From Monosporascus cannonballus (taxonomy: Eukaryota > Ascomycota > Sordariomycetes > Xylariales): a stretch of DNA of 64,000 nucleotides. Below are positions 26,750-36,179 of the stretch, piece after piece. How positions within the stretch are numbered: position 1 is the stretch's first letter; every line of letters begins with the position of its first letter. Where the stretch lies: contig QJNS01000148.1 of the NCBI GenBank assembly GCA_004154925.1, forward strand, positions 62,001 through 126,000, in the 5' to 3' direction. The notes below the pieces were generated by a model. The model did no database searches and had not been told where the DNA came from. It saw only the letters and a program-made list of their open reading frames with translations. A program made the position numbers and the translations under genes.

Positions 26750-27540
26750 TTAAGTCGTCACGGATCGTTTTATAAAGAATAATAACGGGAAATTTTTCTT
26801 GTGGTTTAAAAACGTAATAAGAACGTTCGATAGCACTTATTTTAAGGTCCGAATCGAAAGTAACGTTTTTGGGCAAAAGGTATAGAAAAACCGCAAAAGG
26901 AAATTATTAACGAATATGTTAGCTACTTATAATTTCGATAAAAAGTTTACTTACGTATTAACAGATTAAGAAGGCCTTAGAAATAACGTTAAAGTATTTA
27001 ATAATGCGGTTAATCATAATAATTTTATTATCCTTAAGGATAAATATATATTTGAGGATATTAGGTATGCTATCAGCAGACGAATCTTTATTCCGTATCG
27101 CGAAATGCGATCTTATTTTTAAAAGCAAACGCAAGTCAAATTAAAGCTATAAATTCCGAAAAAGCTGTACAATCTAAGATATGCGTAGCTACGAAACGTT
27201 ATCGAAAGGGTTTTCGATAGGTAAAAAAACAGCTTTAGGATATTTAAGGAAAATTTTCCTTATATACGTATTAATACGATAATCAAGGCGATTTACGTAA
27301 TAGCTAAACTTTGTAACTTCCTATTAGATTACGACAAAATCGACCTTAACGAATCTGTAAAACTGGATAAAAAAGTTTATATTAACGATAAAAATTAAAC
27401 GAATAACTTTTCGCGCGCAAAACGGCAAGGCGGCGCATATTTCTTTACTGTAGGATATCGAAATAAAATCACAGAAAATATGAGATACGTATTAGAAATT
27501 CAAGAAAAATTAAAAACGAAAGTAATAAAATAAAAGCGTT
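26750..27540 (+). pseudogene. Harbinger transposase relic (DDE_Tnp_4 / HARBI1-like)
   Basis: Plus-strand blocks occur in the right order for the DDE nuclease that cuts and pastes the element. FDSTYFKV sits where IDGTH carries the first Asp (about 26835-26860). NRKRKLLTNMLATYNFDKKF and TYVLTD-EGLRNN cover the second Asp region (26895-26990), with Asn in place of the acidic residue. KYIFEDIRY follows near the third Asp (27045-27075). NLRYA-LRNVIERVF, the family's most conserved helix, lies at about 27170-27215. Stops within these blocks show the gene is dead. The N-terminus is not resolved. Confidence 0.75.
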
Positions 27541-27639
27541 ATTATAATTATAAGTTAGTTAAAGAACGGGTTCGATATTAGGGCGTAATAAATTAATTAA
27601 TAAATGCGAAAAATTCTTCAATTAATTTTTTAATTTTTT

Positions 27640-29100
27640 CGTTATAATAATTTGGAAATCGTTAAGTTCGGAATATATTCATTTTATATAAGGATTTAAT
27701 AATTTTGAAATTAGGATAACTTATATGTTATATTATAACAGAATATGTCGGCTAAAAAAAAATAAGTTTTGAAAAATAAAAACTCCTTTTTTTACGCTAT
27801 TTTTTATTATTTTTATTATTTCCATAATTTTAATATCTTTAATACCTTTAATACCTTTATAATTCTATATCCGTATTATCTCTATTATTTCTATTACTTT
27901 CCGCACTTAAGGAATTCGTAATGTCTTTATTATTATTATAAAGCATTTTTTTTCGTTACCTTTGCGGTTTTTGCCGTCCGAATCGCCAATTCCTTCGAAT
28001 CTTTTGATCTATTAACGCCTTAAATTATCGTTTATGCCGATAAATATAATGGCAAGGCGGTTTTTATTCGCCCAAGCCTAGACGACATAAAGTAACGTAT
28101 TGTTGCTAAATTTGTCGGTATAGGTATTATTAAGAATTTTAAGGGTTATTTTCATTTTTAATTCGGCATTTTTAATTACTTTTTCAAAGCGAACCAACGT
28201 TTTAACGATGTTATTGAGGCCTTCCTTTACCATTATATTACCATATTTCTTAGCCTTTTTCTTTTTTTGCTGCGTTGCCGAATCGTTAATAAAATACTTG
28301 CGAAAGCGGTTACGAACCTGTTACGAAGCGAAAATATTTTCGGCCTTTTTAACGGAACTATTTTTTCCTTTGCCGGCAGTCGATTTTTGCGAAAAAAAGC
28401 CTATGATAACTTTTATACAAAATAAATAATAGCGTTAATTTTTTTAAGGCCAACAGTTAATTCGCTTTTAATTTTAATAAAAGGTCCAAATACGGCTTTA
28501 TAAAATTTAACGTATTTTAAAGGTTTATATTAAAAAGAGTTTGTTTCGGGGTCGGTCTAAGTAATGGTTAATTATTACTATATAGTTTAATATAGAAAAT
28601 ATTATTAATCTTTAAGTAATTTTCTTATATTTCGGGTTTAACCGTAAAAATTTAAAGATTTTTATTTTAGCCGAAACTATTTGTTTTTTTAAAGTAAGTT
28701 ACGTTTAGGGTTTTTCCTAAAGGTAAATATATTTATTTTTTACTTATTTTTTCGTTACGATAATTCTTTAGGTATTGAACGTTTTAATTATAGCTTAATA
28801 ATTATATTTTTTTAATTCTATAATTCGACATATTAAGCCCTTAATTAATTTGTTTTTAATACGTTTCGAACAATATTATTATTTTATATAAAGTTTACGA
28901 ATAACGCTTGTACGGTTATGTACTTTGGGATTCGTTCGAGTTTTGGCTTTTTTGCGAAAGTTTCGAATTAACAGGATCTTTAGCAGTTTTAATGTGACGT
29001 TATTAGATGCATATAGTGATCGATAAGCCCGGAAAACGTTTTGTCCGAGCTTACGTTAATGGAATAATAGTTATATTAGAAATAAAGTACAGCTTTTTTT
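27640..29100 (-). pseudogene. Second Harbinger gene relic (possibly Myb/SANT-like)
   Basis: On the minus strand a lysine-rich stretch with KKKKAKKYGN and then ILNNTYTDKFSNNTLL (about 28060-28260) is fairly open. A KNRLPAKEKIVPLKRP stretch lies at about 28310-28400. Fungal Harbinger elements usually carry a DNA-binding partner gene running opposite to the transposase, and position and charge fit that. I see no diagnostic Myb tryptophans, so the assignment is by context. A 73-codon frame on the plus strand (28208-28429) is antisense to it. Confidence 0.45.
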
Positions 29101-29459
29101 GCGAAAATTCCGAATTCGAGAAGGTTTTAGTGCTAACTGTTAAGTTTGCATAGGAAATTAAGTTATCTTATATATGTTTTTCGATATCCTTTATCTTTTT
29201 AATAAGTTGACGCCTTTTTAATTAATATACCTTCGATTCCTTTTCGAATACGTTATAAATAAAGGTGTTAATACTATATATATCAAGAAACGGTAACGAT
29301 TTAGCTATATTACGAAGCAACAGAACTAATTAAAGCCGAAGCCGTTCTTTAAAATCAGCCGACTGAAGCCAAGCTCAAAACAGTGGAGAATTCAGCTTCA
29401 GCAGGTTCATTAGCGTCTTGCTGATTGACAGAGTTGGCACGAGCCTTAAGAATCAGTCT

Positions 29460-29489
29460 CTGAAAGTTTGAGAACTGCATCTAAGCCCT
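29460..29489 (-). repeat. Right terminal inverted repeat of Harbinger element
   Basis: Read on the minus strand it begins AGGGCTTAGATG and ends AGTTCTCAAACTTTCAG, matching the left end. TTA follows at 29490-29492. Confidence 0.8.
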
Positions 29490-29492
29490 TTA
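29490..29492. repeat. Target duplication TTA, right copy
   Basis: Right partner of 26068-26070. Confidence 0.8.
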
Positions 29493-30164
29493 AAATTTTT
29501 AAGCTAGATATTTAATTTTTAAGTTATTGTTAAAGTATTGGCGTTAAATAATTCTAATCGTATGTATATATACCAAGATAATTCAGTTATAGTAGATATT
29601 ATAAGAAATAAAAACTATAAATTAGTTGAACTTTATATATTATACCAAATTCGCTATATACGACGTGTATATATGTATATATATATACTGTTAACTTTTT
29701 CAAAATATAATTTATACGGAATTACTCAGTACATATAATCGAAAGAAGATTACTTATGTTGTAAATGTAAAAGCTTTCATAAAAATTATTTTTTATTTTA
29801 TTAAATTTTTCAATGCTTATTTCGTTTAATATTAACGTTAATAATTAATTTACCATGCTTTTAAAGTGGGATATAATAATTGTATACTAGAAAATGATTT
29901 AAAACGTATTTTTTTTATTTTGGAAAAACTAGACGAATTTATAAGCGATCATCTTTATTTACATAATTCAATGTATAAAGGATGATTCCTGAATAAAGGC
30001 TGTTCTAGGCCGCATCTGCAGCTGAAAACGCTGAAGCCGGGGTGACGAGAAATCACTAATCGCTGACAACATTCTTGAATGAGAGAGTATGCCTTGTTAG
30101 ATCCCATGGGCCATGCTGTCTATGTATTACATATTCCTTTGTTTAACCCAGTATTACACGCTGC
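29493..30164. other. Transition from AT-rich block to gene island
   Basis: Positions 29493-29980 are AT-rich without a gene. From about 29990 the composition becomes ordinary, and 30000-30164 probably holds the 3' untranslated region of the minus-strand gene that ends at 30165. I see no clear polyadenylation signal. Confidence 0.4.
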
Positions 30165-30984
30165 TTAGCACCGCCTCCATGTCCATCCCCATCTCTCGCT
30201 CACCGTCAGGTTCTTGCCTCCGCCATAGTACCCGTACGCCTCTCTATCCGCCGATGTAAGCGCCATGCGGAAATTAACATTCAACAGCCCGACAACCCCG
30301 TCTCGCCCGGTGCACTTCGACCAGATGACGCTGGAATACGGAATTGTGGCGTGCAGCGCTACCTCCCGCGCGAGGGTCTCGTTTGGCGAGCTCGGGACAC
30401 TCTGCACCGCAGATACCTATATGCCGGGGGGGCATTCATGTTAGTCATCTAACAAGACTCTAGATCATACCCAAAGTTCAAGCGCCATCATCGGGCGCTT
30501 TGGAGGCTCCTCCAGTCTCTATTACAGCTGGGGCGCCTGGGCAAGCACGTACCGTATTCGCCGCATTCTCGGTATAGAACGCCGTGACATATTGCGTCAG
30601 TTTGACCCCCGGATCGAGCCGCGCATACCCACGGGACCAAACGTCCTTGAGTCCGACCTGCCAGCCGGGCGCGCCGTTCTCCAGGCTCATGTGTGCCTGG
30701 CAGTTGGCGGTCGTGGTCTTTCCGCCGCTACCATGGTACGAGACGGCGAAGTCGGGCAGTGTGAAGCCGAAGTGCTCCCAACCGCCCGATGGCAGGGGTC
30801 GCGACCCACTCTGGGGGCACCCGTTGCCGGAGAAGGAGGTCGAGAGGATGGTCGGCGGCTTGAAGGGTGCCCCCTGTGCTTCCGCGATAGCTCCCGTGTC
30901 TGCATGTGTGTTGATGAGCTTCTGCGGGTCTGCAGCAACCGAGAACGCCGCTAAGATGAGAGGCAGTCCGCTCACGAGATGCAT
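30165..30984 (-). CDS. Secreted DUF4360-like protein, two exons
   Basis: The minus-strand gene has exon 1 at 30984-30553 (144 codons) and exon 2 at 30416-30165 (83 codons plus stop), giving 227 residues. The 136-bp intron has a GTACGT donor, a CTAAC branch-like site and a CATAG acceptor, in phase 0. Residues 1-18 form a signal peptide (hydrophobic core LPLILAAF, small residues before the cut). The mature part has GNGCPQ at 53-58, NCQAHMSLENGAPGWQ at 94-109, SRGYARLDPGV at 117-127 and WSKCTGRDGVVGLLNVN at 176-192. That block order and the length fit the fungal DUF4360 family of secreted proteins of unknown function. Four cysteines (56, 95, 179, 227) could form disulfides; N156 and N213 are possible glycosylation sites. 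The start has A at -3. This is the only intact-looking gene in the window. Confidence 0.82.
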
Positions 30985-31129
30985 TTTGGGACCTATTTGA
31001 GGGTGTAATTGTACTTGTTGATGGTCAAAGAGGCTGAGACAGCTGCGTGTAAGTAAAACCAGCGATGGTTGCTCCGCCGGAGGACCGTAGGCAGCGAGCC
31101 GTTCCCCCTATTAAGTATGTAGTTAATCT
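30985..31129 (-). promoter_or_regulatory. Upstream region of the DUF4360 gene
   Basis: About 145 bp of ordinary composition lie between the start codon and the neighbouring relic. The minus strand has an ACTTAATAG stretch about 130 bp before the ATG that could serve as a TATA-like element. No operator or known factor site is recognisable. Confidence 0.3.
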
Positions 31130-31812
31130 GTGTCTCTTTCTCCGAGCAACCCGATCGAGATGCTGTCGTCAGGTTATGGCGCCATTCGTACCATCATTCC
31201 AATCTTCTAGGCTTCGGTAGGCGTCTCCAGGTCATAAATCTGGACCTCTTAATCTTTGGGCTCGGCGATCTAGATCGTGGTCGTCGAACCTTTAGCCGTA
31301 TTAGCCGCGTCATCGCGTTCCGCACTTTCGGATATTTGGTAGCTTCTGCTTACGTGCACCGCAGTTGGTTTGAAAGTCCGGAATCCGTTTTGAGGATAGT
31401 AAAGTCTCTGAAAGTAACCTTACGCCGCATTAATCGTGTAGCGGATAATAAACTTTGAACAGAGCTAGCCAAGTCGTGTAATCCTACACCGTCTTCTACG
31501 TAATCAATTCCGCCGGGATATGAACGTTTTCTTATGGATCACGCCAGACCACAACGGCTAGTGGCAGCGCGAGAACCTGGTGTAACTTTGAGTGATCCAT
31601 TGAAACCGAACGTTACGGACAATAGGCCGGGATAGGGGACGCGTTGCCGGCCCAGGGGAAGTATGGCCCAGGCTGAGCCGCCGGCGCAAGGCGCGAGAAT
31701 AACGACACCAGTCCTGGTGCAGCGTAGTCATGATTAGACTATTGGAATTCGGCGTAAGACAGCGGCATGTGGTGGGCATTGGACCACGGGACTGGTCGGA
31801 TAATCTGAGCAT
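31130..31812 (-). pseudogene. Unidentified coding relic with Gln-to-stop type lesions
   Basis: On the minus strand, protein-like text runs through three successive frames. At 31800-31510 it is proline-rich (PGPYFPWAGNASPIPAYCP). At about 31530-31440 it reads GGIDYVEDGVGLHDLASSVQ. At 31430-31130 it includes FKPTAVHVSRSYQISESAER and IYDLETPTEA. The stops are nearly all TAA or TAG where Gln codons (CAA, CAG) would fit, as at 31739-31741. That is what CA-to-TA mutation of the coding strand gives. At least two frameshifts or unrecognised introns are needed. It lies just downstream of the HET relic on the same strand. I do not recognise the family. Confidence 0.5.
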
Positions 31813-31830
31813 TTTTATCTCAAGAGGCCT

Positions 31831-34187
31831 TTAGCAGAGATACGAGTCTTGCCGCGGAAATAAAAGTAGTTCTATGAGCTCCCAGTCGGCGTCTTCAAAC
31901 CAGTGGGGGTTATAAGGGTTGGGCAACTCGTGATTGAAGAAAAATCCAATCCGCTGATAATGTTTGTAAAGGTTGTCGGAGCCCGTCTCCAAAGTGGCAG
32001 GCGGCGATGCATCAGACTCGACCGGCTTTATGCCCACCGCATGAAAATCGCCACTTTCATTAGTGTCAAGACACAGGAACTTGATTGGCCGTCTCCTTGT
32101 GTTTTGTGTTTCTGGTGGTACCTCGCCGACCTCTCCATCGGCTGTGGCTGTTTCGTAAAGGGATTTCCAATACGGCGAATCATCTGCCCAAAAGAGGCCA
32201 ATTTTATTGTTCGAATTAGTGGGATAAGCGTGCCGGCTAGGGCTGCCGTAGTAATTCTTTTCTTCACTAATGTCGATCCACCCTATTTTCACTCTTCCGT
32301 GTAATTTCAGTGACGCGAACTTGACTTGGCCAAACGGGTCAACGCCCTTCAGCTCTAGTTCAATTCGGTGGATAACAACTCTACAGTTTCGAGAAATCCG
32401 TTCTGATTTTCCAGAGAAGCTTCCGTAATCATTCGAACCAGCCGCATAGGATGTGCTCTCCTCTGTTTCTGGGCGGTCCAGAATCATGAAGTTACCTGGT
32501 TGTCAGTCGACGGCCACGACCATGAAGGAGATCGGTATTCCGAGTCCGGTGGTTTGGCCGGGCTAGTCACCACATACCAGGCAAGACCGTTGCAGAGATC
32601 GTTCTTCAATAGCCCGGCCACATAGTTGTCATTCTTTCAGCTGTCGCCAATGGGCCAGCGAGCCATTCCTGCAATGGCTGGTAACATGTCGTTCGAGTTT
32701 GGTAGATCGCGCCTCGTAAATTCGAACACGATATCGTACCAGGCTCGGGCTCTCTGATTAGACGATATAATTAATTGGATGTCATGCGTCAGGTTTCGTC
32801 CCGAATTCATGTCTGTGAACTCCTCGTTTTCATAGTCTTCAAAATAGGGGCATGCTTGGCATTCTAATCGCATCCTGAATGGCCCAAAGAGAAGTAAGCG
32901 AAGCGACAGCGTGAACTCCTGGAGGATCCACCAGCGACTCTGGAGAGGTGAGTCCGCCTCCATGTCGACCAACTCAGGGCGAAAAAGATAGCGTACGGAA
33001 CTTGGGCATGTAACAGCCTGATGCCTCAGTACCGCTCTCTGAGACTTGGCTTCCTCGGAGTTTTTTATATTCCCAAATGTCATGGAAAAGGGCACCCTTA
33101 GCTGGGGTCTTCGGGTGATTGTTGTTCTTTTCCGAAGCCCTATATCAGTGGATCACCCACACCAAGTGGGATCACCGCTTCCTAGCTTCCTACAAGTCAA
33201 TATACCCTCAAGAGCTGTGCACCTGATCCTTAGTAAGTGTGACACCAAATATACGGCGTAAGTGGTGCAGCTTGTCGTTCTGCCAGGAATCCCGACTGAC
33301 TATATGTTACTTTCGTACCCGCTATTGTCACAATTGCTCGCATATAGATGGTGGCCATCTTAGCACACTCTTGTTGCCCGTCTCCCGCGGAATCCTGAAT
33401 AATACAGAGGGAGTCGATCCACAGGAACTAATAACCTAATGCCCGAGTTACTGTGACCGCATCCTGGAAAGTTTTTGGTAGATCTGAAAAGGGGATTGAA
33501 TCCAAATGCTGCTGGAGAGTTAAAGTCTGTGTGGTGATAAGCTGCGTTTTCCCCAGCAATGTGATAAAGTAACGTAATTAGCCCTTGCACCGTTTGAAAT
33601 CAAAAGGCGTGGCTCTCTCAATCCTTCAACACCAACATCAATGACTCTAGTAGGCAGCTCGGGGAGGCCATTCTCAATTATATGGCCCTGAACGGTCATG
33701 GATTTCCGGTCTCTGTGTTGCATTGAACAAACTGTGTGCTTCTTGACGCAATTGTGGATCCACTGTCTGGCAAGGCCGAAATTGGGCATTGAGGATAACT
33801 CTCTGCACCGGATCTTTCTGTCTGTATAACCTAGTACTTACTAGAATAGTTTCTAATATTTACTACTCCACGGGCGTCAAGGTTCCGGTCGCTAAGCGGA
33901 ATATAATACGTTATCTCACTTCATTTTCCACTTTCCCTAGTTATATTTCCCCATATTTCGAGTGGAGATCTGTTGTTTCTGAAAGTTTGATGTACGTCTC
34001 TTTTAGATTTTCCATGATCATCGAACTCGAGAACGCTAAGAAGGAAGAGTTTGCACATTTCGCAACTGTCAACAGCAGATATTACCGGCGCAATATAGTT
34101 AGAGTGATAGAAGATTCTCTTGTCAGTGTGAATTGTTCTGAACAGCCGCTCCGTGTTCAAAGTCTTTCAAATAGCGCATGTTTTCAT
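31831..34187 (-). pseudogene. HET-domain (heterokaryon incompatibility) gene, broken
   Basis: The minus strand carries a HET protein of about 780 codons. Blocks in order are a cysteine-containing N-terminus (CEMCKLFL near 34075), NFGLARQWIHNCVKKH (33730-33785), the HET core with YVTLSHCWG (about 33553-33579), TFQDAVTVTRALG, LWIDSLCIIQD (about 33395-33427) and AKMATIY. The later SPLQSRWWILQE (about 32935-32965) and a WYDIVFEFTRRDLP block follow. HET proteins trigger fungal cell death when unlike strains fuse. Lesions: TAG at 33428-33430 inside the core, TGA at 32637-32639, a stop seven codons after the ATG at 34187, and one-base frameshifts near 33550 and 32490. An intron near 33130-33185 is possible. 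The C-terminal frame stays open to a TAA at 31831-31833. Confidence 0.85.
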
Positions 34188-34385
34188 CGGAGACTCATTC
34201 TGGTTCAGGAATTGACCTGCAAGCAAGGGCGTCGGAGATAGAAGGAAGGGCTCGATCAAGCTATCAACTCTCTCAACTTGTTGTTTCCAAAAAATTCGAT
34301 GGTACATGGAGCGAGTCGAGGAAGTAACAAATAGCCTCAGCTTCTAGGCTCCCGTCGTCATCTTCCCCTTCTTATAATGCCGAGC
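34188..34385. other. Upstream flank of the HET relic
   Basis: Ordinary composition, no frame or repeat recognised. It is probably the old promoter region of the HET gene, cut short by the LTR relic that starts near 34386. Confidence 0.3.
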
Positions 34386-34621
34386 TGTTGAGTCCATATT
34401 GGACTTCACCTACTGTCAGACCCAGTAAAGCCAGTCAGCCCTAGCGGAGATTACTTCCTGTACCCCTGGTACCTTTTTCTCCCAGCTCCAGCTGTATTTA
34501 CGTGTATAAAAGGAGGGTTCGCTACCTTCACTTTCTAGCTAGGACCTTCTAGAGGTCAGGCAACCTTTAATACACTTCTTCTTCAGTTATATGCTTCTGT
34601 GTGTGATGTCAGGGTCTCACA
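34386..34621 (+). repeat. Probable solo LTR, copia-like
   Basis: It starts TGTTGAGTCCATATTGGAC, has a TATAAAAGG box at about 34505, and continues with TACACTTCTTCTTCAG before a CA end at 34611 or 34621. This layout (TG start, TATA box in the middle, pyrimidine-rich 3' part) is that of a short fungal LTR. No second copy lies in the window and I found no target duplication, so it could instead be a promoter fragment. Confidence 0.45.
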
Positions 34622-34806
34622 CCTACGAATCCAGCCTATCTGTTTTAAGAGATGGCAAGAGGGTCTATGAACGAAGAGGCAAACTATCTCGACAAAGAAG
34701 AAATAATTCAAGTATCTATTGTCAGGTTGGTAGGTGTAGCTGACGCCCAGGGTGTGTAACATTGCGTTACAGTGACACGTGGTTACCATCATAAATTGTC
34801 CCCACC
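34622..34806. other. Spacer between LTR relics
   Basis: Ordinary composition without a supported gene. A 103-codon frame on the minus strand (34583-34894) crosses both LTR relics and has no domain-like features. Confidence 0.3.
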
Positions 34807-35130
34807 CGTTATGAACCAACAAGCTACGACATCCAGAAACGGTCGCAACAAGAAGGCCAAAGAACCAAGTGGGCCAAGTCACGTGATTGATCACTGAATC
34901 ACAGGAGATGAGCCAGTGAGCCGGATCACTAGATCACAGAAGGTGAGCCAGGGCGCCAAGCAAGATATATACACTCGTTATTTCCATAAGTCTAGATAGT
35001 ATCAGCTTGCAATTACAACTTGGTTACTCTGAGTACCTCTGACAATCTGCTATTACCAGACGTGACTAGTTCTTATTGCTCAGATCTCACGATACGACTG
35101 CCAACATAGGCCTTGCCTCATCGTGATCAG
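34807..35130 (+). repeat. Chromovirus-type LTR relic with GC preserved
   Basis: It matches the LTRs at 35701 and 42446 in order: GAAACGGTCGCAACA, TCACGTGA (34879-34886), GGTGAGCCAG repeats, GATATATACACTCG, TTATTGCTCAGAT and ACGATACGACTGCCAACATA. It differs by substitutions of many kinds rather than by C-to-T alone, so it is an old copy that diverged without heavy RIP. Its 3' end is shortened. Confidence 0.65.
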
Positions 35131-35147
35131 GACCTCATTTTGGAGGT

Positions 35148-35183
35148 TGTGGCTGCGCCTGCGGCGCAGCAGCCGTAGCCACA
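35148..35183. repeat. GC-rich inverted repeat at island edge
   Basis: Arms TGTGGCT-CG-CTGC and GCAG-CG-AGCCACA face each other over 36 bp, with about 15 of 18 positions pairing. It sits just inside the point where composition collapses to AT-rich. It could be a terminator-like hairpin or an eroded transposon end. Confidence 0.5.
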
Positions 35184-35199
35184 GCTATAGCTTTTAATG

Positions 35200-35568
35200 G
35201 GGAAATATCTGTCAGGGGTTTAATGTATTAACTAAACTCTGTTAAGAATTATCTCTATAAAAATAACAAAACCTTTAAAATAAGGTTTAATAGCAAATTA
35301 CAATTTCAAAACCTTAATTAATATCGTTTTATATAAAGTCGTAAACTTTTTTAATAATAATTTTTATAATATAAATTAATTACGAAATTTTTATTATTTT
35401 AATATATATAATTAAATGTAAAACATTTTTTATACCTTGATTTAATTTAAAATATAATTAAACCAAATAATTAATTATTGAGAAAACATTTTAAAATTAC
35501 GTTTAGTACTTATTATAATATATTTATTAATTTTTTCAATCAGTATAATAATAATATAATTTTATAAA
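35200..35568. other. AT-rich stretch without gene
   Basis: Strongly AT-rich, no frame and no recognised repeat, lying between the island and the split LTR at 35569. Confidence 0.4.
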
Positions 35569-35700
35569 TGTTATAACCCAACAGGCTTGGCGGGCCTGAA
35601 GACGACACAAAAAAAGAGAACTAAACCCAAAATAGAAGAATATCACGTGATCGGCTCAAAGGGCTCAGAAGACTTGGCGTCTTAAGCTTCTTGAGCTATG
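35569..35700 (+). repeat. Split LTR of element D, part 1
   Basis: It starts TGTTATAACCCAACAGG and carries TCACGTGA at 35643-35650. It is cut by element B at 35701, resumes at 42830, is cut again by the gypsy element at 43041 and ends at 50263. The three parts sum to about 390 bp, the size of the related LTR at 55314. Confidence 0.75.
35696..35700. repeat. Target duplication CTATG, left copy
   Basis: CTATG precedes the 5' LTR of element B; TTATG follows its 3' LTR at 42825-42829. The single difference is a C-to-T change. Confidence 0.7.
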
Positions 35701-36079
35701 TGTCACGACCTGACAAGCCACGGCCTCCAGAAACGGTCGCAACAGGAAAGCCAAGAAAATTATGTGGATCAGGTCACGTAATGGATCACCAACTCACTGG
35801 TGGTAAACCAGTAAGCCGGATCACCAACTTACTGATGGTAAGCCAGCTAAATAAAAAGGATATATACGTTCATTAATTCCATAGTTCAAATAATTTTAGC
35901 TTGTAATATTTATTAATACCAAATATTTGTATTATAATAATTTATTACCTAAGGTACCCTTAATATTACGAAACGTAATACGATTATTATATTTATTGCT
36001 TAGATTCCCACAATACTTCTGCTAACATAAACCCGTCGACTTAAGGTTTAATAATTAGTTAAACCGTTTAGCCGTTATA
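35701..36079 (+). repeat. 5' LTR of chromovirus B
   Basis: It starts TGTCACGACC and ends GCCGTTATA (GCCGTCACA in the 3' copy). The middle contains two tandem units of about 35 bp beginning GGATCACCAACT (35783-35850). TCACGTA at 35774-35780 is the family palindrome with one change. Confidence 0.9.
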
Positions 36080-36179
36080 CGTTACAAACTTTTATTTAGT
36101 AATATCGTCAAACTCTGAATAATATTCAATATTGTCAAAATATTAAATAGCATTTAGAAAACCCTTATTTAACAGCTTT

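Larger units (their letters stand above)
26071..29489 (+). mobile_element. PIF/Harbinger DNA transposon
   Basis: A 3419-bp element bounded by terminal inverted repeats and TTA duplications. It carries two divergent gene relics: a DDE transposase on the plus strand (about 26750-27540) and a second protein on the minus strand (about 27640-29100). That two-gene layout is typical of the superfamily. The last 150-250 bp at each end keep ordinary composition, whereas the interior is AT-mutated. The element is non-autonomous as it stands. Confidence 0.85.

Noticed and set aside
29538..29738. 66-codon plus-strand frame between the Harbinger element and the island
   Set aside because: Tyr/Ile-rich, no motif, in AT-rich spacer; chance frame.
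1..29900. Mitochondrial DNA, suggested by the very low GC
   Set aside because: The sequence is full of LTR retrotransposons and a Harbinger element with RIP-type mutation, and adjoins spliced nuclear-type genes. No respiratory genes, rRNA or tRNA are seen.
30584..31000. Plus-strand frames of 138 and 120 codons
   Set aside because: Both are antisense to exon 1 of the DUF4360 gene, which has a signal peptide, family motifs and a good intron.
31903..32304. 133-codon plus-strand frame
   Set aside because: Antisense to the open C-terminal part of the HET relic, with no domain-like sequence.
33789..34241. 150-codon plus-strand frame
   Set aside because: Antisense to the N-terminus of the HET relic, whose cysteine and tryptophan motifs are on the minus strand.
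34583..34894. 103-codon minus-strand frame in the island
   Set aside because: It spans two LTR relics and the spacer between them and shows no domain or signal peptide.
35783..35850. CRISPR-like direct repeats in LTRs
   Set aside because: The units are adjacent tandem copies inside LTRs without unique spacers, in a fungal genome.
35691..35876. 61-codon plus-strand frame
   Set aside because: It starts in the split LTR and runs into the 5' LTR of element B, crossing an insertion junction.
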